Below are positions 1 through 5,452 of a stretch of DNA of 6,313 nucleotides, piece by piece. The stretch's first letter is position 1. Each line of letters opens with the position of its first letter. The notes under the pieces are model-generated. The model worked only from the letters and a program-made list of their open reading frames with translations, searched no databases and was not told the DNA's origin. Source of the stretch: Myxococcota bacterium (GTDB taxonomy: Bacteria > Myxococcota_A > UBA9160 > PR03); contig JASJBO010000407.1 in assembly GCA_030066475.1 (NCBI GenBank), positions 1 through 6,313 on the forward strand, in the 5' to 3' direction. A program made the position numbers and the translations under genes.

Positions 1-134
1 GGGCCAGGCCCCACCCCCGAATGGGGAGGCGTTTCCCCGCTTCCAAGTTCCTCCGTGCTCCTGCATTCTTCTGGATCGGGTGGTCCGAACCCGGGCCTCG
101 ATCGACTCGGAGCGCTCGGCGCCGCCGCCAATCT

Positions 135-140
135 GGAGGA
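135..140 (+). promoter_or_regulatory. Ribosome binding site deciding the hydrolase start
   Basis: GGAGGA lies five bases before the ATG at 146. The reading frame is open further upstream to an ATG at 80, but that one has no purine-rich site in front and the 22 residues it would add have no domain-like character. This site is the reason for choosing 146 as the start. Confidence 0.8.
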
Positions 141-145
141 ATCCG

Positions 146-1672
146 ATGCCCGTCACCCTGGGTCGGATCGGAAAGGTCCGGAACACGCTCCAGGAACGCT
201 TCCACCGCACGCGCATCCACACGTTCATCGAGAACTTCGATCGCACGAAGCCAAGCCTGGTGATCCTGCCCGGCGGCATGGGCTCTCGGCTCTACCGCAC
301 GCGGCTCTCGCTGGCCGTCGACGACTCGCCCGAAGCCGACGAGCTGTGCGCGGCCTGGATGGGCCTCGACACGTTCCTCGGCGGCGCCCTCAACCTGAAG
401 ATGGAACAGCACGGGAGCGGCACCTTCATCGACGGCGGACTCGGGGACCCGTACGTGGCGCTGCCCAACGGGCCCGTCGACGAGGTATCGATCGCGGGCC
501 TCCGCATCTCGCTCGGCTCGTGGACGCCCTACACGACGGCGATCAAGGGCCTCGAGGACGACTTCAACATTGCGGTCTTCGGCTTCGACTGGCGGCGGCT
601 GCCGCGCGAGAACGCCGGCCATCTCGAGGGGTTCCTGCGCCTTCTCGAAGAGCGCGTGGCGCTCAATCACGGCGCGCAGAACATCCTGAACGAGACCACG
701 CTGGTCGGCCACAGCCAGGGCGGACTCGTCGCTGCCGCCTTCATGCGCGAGATCCAGGAGCGCGACCTCGGGCAGAAGGTCTGGTGCAAGCGCGCGGTGA
801 GCATCGGTACGCCTTTCTACGGCACGCTCAATCACCAGGCCCGCTACTACCTGGGCGAAGACATGGTCAGGCTGATCTACGACCGCAAGACGATGGCCGC
901 GCTCGTCTCGACCATGCCCGGTCTCTTCACCCTCATCTATCCCTCGAAAACGGTGTACGAGAGGGACTTTCTCGATGTGGCGAGCTCCGAGCTCACGACC
1001 TACCCCCTACACGACGAAAACGACGAACCGATCTATCCCACCAGCAGGCGGGCCTTCGAGCAGTTCTGGCCGGACTACGTCCCGAAGCGGCTCGTGCGGC
1101 GCGCGGAGCGCGATCGCGGACGGTTTACGCAGTTGCTGCCCGAGCTGAGCAAGCGCTTCTTCCACATCCGGCAGGGCAGCGATCGCGAAAGCCCGGTGTA
1201 CCTGCGCTGGAAGCAATGGCCGAGCGGCTTCGATCCCGACCAGGACGACTTCGACCTGATCCGCTCGCGGCCCGGCGATGCCGCGCTGCGCAGCTCAGAC
1301 GGCACGGTCCCCTACTGGTCGGCGCGACTGGTCGGAACGCCGGACGAGAACGTGCTGGACTACGTGGCCGCAGACGTTGGCCATCGGGAGATCATGTGCC
1401 ACCCCGAGACGCTGCATGCGCTCAAGTTCCTGGAGAGCAACGGCCGCTGGCCGAGCCGCGACCAGCAGCGCAATCGCGGGCGCGGCTTCACCGCGAAGCA
1501 TCCCTACCGCGTGGAGACGGTCGAAGGCATGGTGCGTGAGATCCAGGAAGGCGCGCGCCGCCTCGGCAGCGTCGACAATCCCGAGGCGCGGCTCGCGAGC
1601 CAGGGTCGTGTCGCCGAGATCGTGAGCGACCCGCGCTTCTGGTTCAGCCTCGACGAGGGAGCCACCCCGTGA
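146..1672 (+). CDS. LCAT/phospholipase-like alpha/beta hydrolase, 508 aa
   Basis: Probable serine esterase, lipase or acyltransferase of the lecithin:cholesterol acyltransferase-like branch of alpha/beta hydrolases. Seen in sequence: the N-terminal strand and oxyanion loop LPGGMGSRL (residues 41-49), the LCAT-style FDWRR (147-151), the nucleophile elbow GHSQGG with Ser190, the SDGTVP segment with Asp385, and His413 (VGHRE) or His419 as the third triad member. In the LCAT family a PGxxxSxL loop, a DWR motif and a DGTVP acid motif occur in this order, so the assignment rests on several motifs. There is no signal peptide or membrane segment, so the protein is probably cytosolic, unlike secreted eukaryotic LCAT. 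The roughly 190 residues between nucleophile and acid would contain the lid or cap. The stop overlaps the next gene's GTG start, implying translational coupling. The substrate is unknown: phospholipid, sterol ester, wax ester or other acyl lipid are all possible. Fold confidence is high and reaction confidence is low. Confidence 0.88.
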   Translation: MPVTLGRIGKVRNTLQERFHRTRIHTFIENFDRTKPSLVILPGGMGSRLYRTRLSLAVDDSPEADELCAAWMGLDTFLGGALNLKMEQHGSGTFIDGGLGDPYVALPNGPVDEVSIAGLRISLGSWTPYTTAIKGLEDDFNIAVFGFDWRRLPRENAGHLEGFLRLLEERVALNHGAQNILNETTLVGHSQGGLVAAAFMREIQERDLGQKVWCKRAVSIGTPFYGTLNHQARYYLGEDMVRLIYDRKTMAALVSTMPGLFTLIYPSKTVYERDFLDVASSELTTYPLHDENDEPIYPTSRRAFEQFWPDYVPKRLVRRAERDRGRFTQLLPELSKRFFHIRQGSDRESPVYLRWKQWPSGFDPDQDDFDLIRSRPGDAALRSSDGTVPYWSARLVGTPDENVLDYVAADVGHREIMCHPETLHALKFLESNGRWPSRDQQRNRGRGFTAKHPYRVETVEGMVREIQEGARRLGSVDNPEARLASQGRVAEIVSDPRFWFSLDEGATP

Positions 1673-2259
1673 CCCGGAGATCCACCCCGCTCGCCGTTCT
1701 CGTCCTGCCCCTCCTGCTCGTCGGCTGTCTCTACACGAAGTCGATGGTCGAGAAGCGCTTCTACGTTCAGGTGCTCGACTGCGCCGGAGGCACGGTGACC
1801 ATCGACAACCGGAGCGGCAAGGCCATTCGGGTCTGTGCCTTCGGCGACACGGCGAGTTTCTGCGAGACCTCCGAAGTCGTTGCCGACGGGGAACGCCTGC
1901 CGCTCGACTTCGCCAGGGCGTGCACCGCGAAGCCGATCCCCGACCATCCGTGCAGCCACGACAAGTGCCTGACGGTGAGGCGGGCCGGTGCCGACCTCGC
2001 GCCCGAGGACAGCGAGTACGTCGAGATCGGCGGGGCCCTGGGCCTGCACGTGAGCCTGCGGCCGGTCGGCTTCACCGGGAACGTCGACCCGGTGGTCGTC
2101 ACCAACAGCGTGACGTCGCCCAACCTCTGCTATCGCGTCCTGGTGCTGCCGCCAGATGCGGACGACCGCCAGGCCATCGAGATGGTGGACGACGAGGAGG
2201 ACGACGAGACGAGAGCGTTGCTCGCGAAGACGCGGAGTGATCCGGTGGAGTGTGAGTGA
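1669..2259 (+). CDS. Cysteine-rich outer-membrane-type lipoprotein, 196 aa, unknown function
   Basis: Starts with GTG inside the sequence GTGA, where TGA is the stop of the hydrolase, so the two genes overlap by four bases. A GAGGGA stretch about eight bases upstream can serve as ribosome binding site. The N-terminus is a classic lipoprotein signal: two Arg, a hydrophobic core, then LVGC with lipidated Cys20. Residue +2 is Leu, which by the usual rule favours outer membrane sorting. The mature part has eight further cysteines (38, 56, 65, 85, 95, 100, 154, 195), suggesting disulfides in the periplasm. It looks largely beta-stranded, and has an acidic run at 174-180 (DDEEDDE) near the C-terminus. 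I recognise no family. The coupling suggests a job linked to the hydrolase, for example a partner or an envelope lipid-handling step, but this is inference. Codon use matches the upstream gene (high GC3), supporting it as a real gene. Confidence 0.82.
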   Translation: MTRRSTPLAVLVLPLLLVGCLYTKSMVEKRFYVQVLDCAGGTVTIDNRSGKAIRVCAFGDTASFCETSEVVADGERLPLDFARACTAKPIPDHPCSHDKCLTVRRAGADLAPEDSEYVEIGGALGLHVSLRPVGFTGNVDPVVVTNSVTSPNLCYRVLVLPPDADDRQAIEMVDDEEDDETRALLAKTRSDPVECE

Positions 2260-2381
2260 GCAAGCGCGTGTACTCCTACGTCGGGAATCCACTCACCGAG
2301 ATCGCAGAAGGTGGCCTCTACAGGGATGCCTGTAGCGCAGCCTTTCGAAGATCCTGGCTCGTCACCCCGCGCGCCATCTGA
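2256..2381 (+). CDS. Possible small coupled ORF, 41 aa, perhaps truncated
   Basis: GTG start at 2256 in the sequence GTGA, overlapping the lipoprotein stop by four bases exactly as the lipoprotein overlaps the hydrolase. GGAG at 2247-2250 sits five bases upstream. The product begins MSKRVYSYVGNPLTEIAEGG and ends after 41 residues. The first ten codons all end in G or C as in neighbouring genes, and the bias fades in the second half, starting near an inverted repeat at 2318-2335. It may be a genuine small gene, or the 5' piece of a longer gene that has lost its remainder. The Y-S-Y-V-G-N segment faintly resembles RHS core sequences, but such a core would not be at an N-terminus. No function is proposed. 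Confidence 0.4.
   Translation: MSKRVYSYVGNPLTEIAEGGLYRDACSAAFRRSWLVTPRAI
2318..2335. repeat. Perfect 7-bp inverted repeat with 4-nt loop
   Basis: CTACAGG, loop GATG, CCTGTAG. The arms are perfectly complementary. No T-run follows directly (next bases CGCAGCC), so it is not a standard Rho-independent terminator. It lies inside the possible small ORF, at the point where codon bias weakens. It could be a weak attenuator, a scar of rearrangement, or chance. Confidence 0.45.
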
Positions 2382-2407
2382 GTCGCCGGCGGCGCTCCGC
2401 TGGCTTC

Positions 2408-2437
2408 TAGACACCGGCGCGGATCATCGGGTAGGAT
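2408..2437 (+). promoter_or_regulatory. Candidate sigma-70-like promoter for the LVIVD gene
   Basis: TAGACA at 2408-2413 matches the -35 consensus at five of six positions. After an 18-bp spacer, TAGGAT at 2432-2437 matches the -10 consensus at four of six. This places a start point near 2444, giving a leader of about 24 bases before the ATG at 2468, with GGGAG at 2455-2459 as ribosome binding site. It fits the only gap before the gene but is a weak call from consensus matching alone. Confidence 0.35.
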
Positions 2438-2467
2438 TGTGCGAGGCCGGCACCGGGAGTCCCGCGC

Positions 2468-4831
2468 ATGCGCACCCGCCTCCGCAGCTGGATCGCCCTC
2501 TGCTTCGTCGGCGCTGCCTGCCCCGCGTCGGCGCTGACGCTCCTCGGCGGTCTCGACACGCCGGGGAACGCGGCCGACGTCGAGGTCGTCGGCACCCTCG
2601 CATACGTCGCCGACGAGGCCGGGGGCTTGCGGATCATCGACATCGGAGATCCCACGGCGCCGGTCGAGCTCGGGTCGCTGCCGACCGACCCCGGTGGCCT
2701 CGCCTACGGCGTCGACGTCGTAGGCGCCCTGGCCTACGTCGCCGAGAACTTCGCCGGCCTGCGGGTCATCGATGTGTCGAACCCCGCGCTCCCGGTCGAG
2801 ATCGGGCAGGTGGGTTCGTTCAGCGGCGGCTGGGCACGCGACGTCCAGGTGGTCGGCGACTTCGCCTACCTCGCCTGGGGCTCGAGCGGCTTTCGCATCT
2901 ACGACGTCTCCGATCCGACGAGTCCCACCCTGCTCTCCTCGCTCGCGATCGGCAACACGAAATACATCGACGTGGTCGGCGACCGCGCCTACCTTTCCCA
3001 CGGGTTCGGCGTCACGATCGTCGACGTGTCCGACCCGAGCGCGCCAGTCGCCTCGCCGCCCATTCTGGGGAATGCAGGGCCGGTCGCCTCCTCCGGGGTG
3101 TCGCTCCTCGGCGACGTGATGATCGCCGACGACTCCACCTGGAACGTGGCCGACCCGCACGAGCCGTTCCAATTGTTCGACACGCCCGGCGTCGCGGGTC
3201 CAGTCTTGCACGGGGGCCTCGTGTTCGGAACGGCGGGCGGGCTCCGGGTCGCCGACCCGTCGGGGGCGCTGCGCGCCGCCCGCTCGCTCGGGTCGGTCGC
3301 GCTCGCGGCCGGTTGCTCCGGCCACGACATCGAGCTGGGTCCAGGGCTGGCCTTCGTCGCGGCGGATGACTGCGGCGTCGTCATCGTCGACGTGTCCGAC
3401 CTGAGCAACCCGGTGGTCTTGTCGACGAGCCTCTCGGGCATGCAGTCCCTCCTGCACATCGAGCTCTGGCAGTCTGGCGCCACGACCCTCGTGTACGGCC
3501 TCGCGGAGGGCACGGACGGTCTGAAGCGCATCCTCATCCTGGACGCGAGCGCGCCCTCGAGCCCCACCCTGCTCTCCGAGACGATCTTCGACGCTCCGAT
3601 CAACGGGTTTCGAGTCGACGACGACGGGACCTACGCGTTCGTCGGCAAGGGGGGTGGCCCGCTCGGAGGGCTCCTGGTGTTCGACGTGTCCGATCCGGGC
3701 GCGCCGTTCCTCGCGGGAAGCGAAGCCGGACCCGCCTCCTTCTTGTACCTGGACGACGACCGTCTCTACGCCCTGGACTCCGGGACGGCGGCGATCCGCA
3801 TCCTGGACGTCGCGGTCCCGGCCGCGCCGGTCGAGGTCGGTTCGGTGCCGGGCATCGCGAGGCGCTTCGACGTCGACGGTGACCTGCTGTTCGCGGCCGG
3901 GAGCACGGTCCAGAGCTTCAACGTGGCGGACCCGAGCCAGCCCATCGCGCTCGGGTCGGCGACGCCGCCCGAAGGAGTGGTCTCCCGGATCCTGCTCAAC
4001 GGCGACCGCGCCTTCGCCACCGGATCCCGCAGCAGCTCGAGGGACTCGTGGGTCCTGGACGTGCAGGACCCGTCCGATCCCCGCTTCGTCGAGCGCGTCC
4101 GGTCGACGGCCTTCGGAGACGACGCGATCGCCGTGACCGGGGACGTCCTCTACCGCACCACGCAGCGGACGTCCAACCCCGTGAGCCAGCTCGTACTCGA
4201 GATCCTGGACGTCTCGGAGCCCGGCGGTCTCGGCCTCGAGATCCTGGACGAGATCGCGACCGCCGACACCGGCGTCGACGTCGCGATCGACGCGGTGCGC
4301 GACATCGCCGTCGTCGCGGTCCGGGCGGCCGGCATCCAGCTCTTCGACGTCGCCGCCGTTCTGGCGGCGTACCCGTGCCTCGACGGAGTCGACAACGACG
4401 CCGACGCCGCGATCGACGTCTACGAAGACGCAGGCTGCCGCGACGGCCTCGACCCGAGCGAACAGCCCGATTGCGCCGACGGCGTCGACAACGACGGCGA
4501 CACGCTGACCGACTTCCCAGCCGATCCGGGCTGCCGAAACGCCGGCCCCACCGCGATCGAGGATCCGCAGTGTGCGGACGGTGTCGACAACGAGGGCGAC
4601 GGCGACATCGACTTCCCCGCCGACACGCTCTGCAAGAGCGCGCTGGACGACGACGAGACCTCCAACCGGCCCGGCTGCGGACTCGGCGCGGAGCTGACCC
4701 TGCTGGGCCTGGCGCTCGTCATCGCGCGACGGCGCCACAGAGGAGCTGCGGGCCTCGAGCGGGGATTCGGCCCGGTGCGTCTCACGGCAGGTGGTACCCG
4801 TTGTACGGGCTTCCGAAGACGGACGCGCTGA
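2468..4831 (+). CDS. Secreted LVIVD-repeat double beta-propeller with DGVDND repeats and C-terminal anchor, 787 aa
   Basis: Start supported by GGGAG eight bases upstream and an immediate signal peptide (cleavage likely after ASA, residue 22). Residues 23 to about 635 contain some 14 units of 33-52, mostly near 44, residues, each with a version of G-L-R-V-I-D-V-S-D-P-x-x-P-V. Units begin near residues 53, 97, 141, 181, 225, 258, 303, 354, 401, 442, 482, 527, 577 and 622. This is the LVIVD repeat type known from bacterial and archaeal surface proteins; 14 units suggests two seven-bladed propellers (inference). Then come three C-x-DGVDND-type repeats starting at Cys637, Cys669 and Cys702, 32-33 residues apart, Asp-rich and probably calcium-binding, each with a second Cys 20 residues on. 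Residues 736-758 form a tail of Gly-Cys-Gly, a hydrophobic stretch and RRRHR, resembling MYXO-CTERM-like sorting anchors. Role probably adhesive or structural at the cell surface; no enzyme motif seen. Odd: 29 further residues follow the basic cluster, with a drop in GC3 (see findings). Confidence 0.88.
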   Translation: MRTRLRSWIALCFVGAACPASALTLLGGLDTPGNAADVEVVGTLAYVADEAGGLRIIDIGDPTAPVELGSLPTDPGGLAYGVDVVGALAYVAENFAGLRVIDVSNPALPVEIGQVGSFSGGWARDVQVVGDFAYLAWGSSGFRIYDVSDPTSPTLLSSLAIGNTKYIDVVGDRAYLSHGFGVTIVDVSDPSAPVASPPILGNAGPVASSGVSLLGDVMIADDSTWNVADPHEPFQLFDTPGVAGPVLHGGLVFGTAGGLRVADPSGALRAARSLGSVALAAGCSGHDIELGPGLAFVAADDCGVVIVDVSDLSNPVVLSTSLSGMQSLLHIELWQSGATTLVYGLAEGTDGLKRILILDASAPSSPTLLSETIFDAPINGFRVDDDGTYAFVGKGGGPLGGLLVFDVSDPGAPFLAGSEAGPASFLYLDDDRLYALDSGTAAIRILDVAVPAAPVEVGSVPGIARRFDVDGDLLFAAGSTVQSFNVADPSQPIALGSATPPEGVVSRILLNGDRAFATGSRSSSRDSWVLDVQDPSDPRFVERVRSTAFGDDAIAVTGDVLYRTTQRTSNPVSQLVLEILDVSEPGGLGLEILDEIATADTGVDVAIDAVRDIAVVAVRAAGIQLFDVAAVLAAYPCLDGVDNDADAAIDVYEDAGCRDGLDPSEQPDCADGVDNDGDTLTDFPADPGCRNAGPTAIEDPQCADGVDNEGDGDIDFPADTLCKSALDDDETSNRPGCGLGAELTLLGLALVIARRRHRGAAGLERGFGPVRLTAGGTRCTGFRRRTR
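4376..4657 (+). repeat. Three in-frame C-x-DGVDND coding repeats (96-99 bp period)
   Basis: Three tandem units inside the LVIVD gene, beginning at 4376, 4472 and 4571, each encoding Cys-x-Asp-Gly-Val-Asp-Asn-(Asp/Glu) and ending after a second Cys. Units 2 and 3 share the core GTCGACAACGA and also encode DFPAD before the second Cys; unit 1 is more divergent. Such Asp/Asn-rich loops resemble thrombospondin type 3 or MopE-like metal-binding repeats; calcium binding is inferred. Confidence 0.75.
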
Positions 4832-4985
4832 AGTAGAGCTCCGATGCCGTGATAGCGGCGACGATCCGATCGGCATCCCGGACCTCATCGCCGGACGCAT
4901 GGCGGGGAATCTGGTGACCGAGTCGGTGCCGCGGCGCAACGAGACGCACCGCGCGTCGATCGGGGAGCGCACGCCGGGGAGGCCG
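4782..4985 (-). pseudogene. C-terminal remnant of a minus-strand gene
   Basis: On the minus strand a frame is open from 4985 to a TGA at 4782-4784, with no start and a stop immediately upstream (TAA at 4986-4988). Its last part reads like a real protein end: ...ASELYFSASVFGSPYNGYHLP then stop. In the last 25 codons only three end in A or T, whereas the plus-strand frames over the same bases are much poorer. It runs tail-to-tail into the LVIVD gene, overlapping its final 50 bases. I do not recognise the family. Above about 4856 the plus-strand reading has better codon bias, so the true remnant may be only 4782 to about 4860. Confidence 0.35.
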
Positions 4986-5137
4986 TTACCGACCCGATGC
5001 TCTGGTAGAGGGCCAACGGCGACCCGGCCGTGTTCGAGCGCAATCTCGATCGCATGCTCGAGAGCGTGCGCACCTTCCTCGACATCGATCGGGTCGACCA
5101 CCACCCGATGTCCGCATACCGCCTCGACGCCGATTAG
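4856..5137 (+). pseudogene. Broken plus-strand gene remnant (frame change plus in-frame TAG)
   Basis: From about 4856 to 4980, one plus frame (DDPIGIPDLIAGRMAGNLV and onward) has about 92% G/C third positions. Near 4980 coding character moves to another plus frame, which starts around GAG at 4979 (EAVTDPMLW), meets TAG at 5006, then continues NGDPAVFERNLDRMLESVR and on to a TAG at 5135. That second piece has only about five A/T third positions in 40 codons. The pattern fits one gene decayed by an indel and a nonsense change, or pieces of two genes. No start or family was recognised. The alternative is statistical illusion in GC-rich DNA, since a minus-strand frame is also open here. Confidence 0.35.
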
Positions 5138-5434
5138 TCCAGCTGCTCCGCGCCTGCCGATCGGAACCGCGGGGCTCCGCGCGGGGCGGCGCCGGCTGGG
5201 GCGCGCAGCGCGGCGGCATCGGGTTGGCGAGGGGGTAGTCGGCCGTCACCCGGCCCCAGGCCTCGAAACGACCGACTGATCCCGTGCAGGGGCTGCACGC
5301 CGCCCCGTCCGTCCGAAAGCCGGCGCAAGGGCCTCAAGTCCTCTGCGCGGATGGCCGATGGCCGTTCGCTTGGCCAACGGACCGCGCCGGCATTCAGCTA
5401 CAGCGTCGACGTCCGTTTCGAGATCGGGGACCTC
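5138..5434. other. Non-coding spacer upstream of the last gene
   Basis: No reading frame here has both a plausible start and consistent codon bias. The frame of the following gene is open through this stretch but reads as low-complexity Arg/Pro/Gly/Ala, with no ribosome binding site at its only internal ATG (5351). It contains a hairpin at 5283-5299 and an 8-bp palindrome TTGGCCAA near 5370. It presumably includes the promoter of the gene at 5453, but I see no convincing -35/-10 pair. Confidence 0.5.
5283..5299. repeat. Perfect 7-bp inverted repeat with 3-nt loop
   Basis: CGTGCAG, GGG, CTGCACG: a GC-rich hairpin with perfect arms. There is no T-run on either side, so it is not a canonical terminator. 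It stands in the spacer between the remnants and the last gene and might be an operator, a terminator relic, or chance in GC-rich DNA. Confidence 0.4.
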
Positions 5435-5443
5435 AAAGGAGGG
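5435..5443 (+). promoter_or_regulatory. Strong ribosome binding site for the last gene
   Basis: AAAGGAGGG contains the full anti-Shine-Dalgarno match, with GGAGG ending ten bases before the ATG at 5453, slightly long but workable. It decides for 5453 over the in-frame ATG at 5351, which has no such site and would bury the signal peptide. Confidence 0.75.
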
Positions 5444-5452
5444 CTTGGTGCA

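Noticed and set aside
13..70. Short G/C stems and a weak TTCCAA-CATTCT promoter-like pair before the hydrolase
   Set aside because: Each hexamer matches consensus at only three positions and the stems compete with each other; this is expected by chance in such DNA.
55..1539. A 494-codon plus-strand frame overlapping the hydrolase
   Set aside because: It is Arg/Pro/Ala/His-rich without domain motifs and lies entirely in another frame of the hydrolase, which has all the catalytic motifs.
1504..2292. A 262-codon minus-strand frame opposite the lipoprotein
   Set aside because: Antisense shadow; the plus strand has the lipobox, the coupled start and consistent codon bias.
2256..2320. RHS-like YxYVGN motif suggesting a toxin-repeat fragment
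   Set aside because: The match is six residues, sits at an N-terminus, and lacks the DPxG part of the RHS core motif.
5006..5008. In-frame TAG as possible recoding (pyrrolysine or similar)
   Set aside because: The frame around it has no start and joins another frame nearby, so ordinary decay explains the stop better.
2318..5104. A 928-codon open frame on the minus strand opposite the LVIVD gene
   Set aside because: Its apparent repeats are the mirror of the LVIVD repeats and its composition is Arg/Asp/Val/Gly-rich. It is an antisense shadow caused by extreme GC3 and the frequent GAC and GTC codons of the real gene, which carries the signal peptide, ribosome binding site and known motifs.
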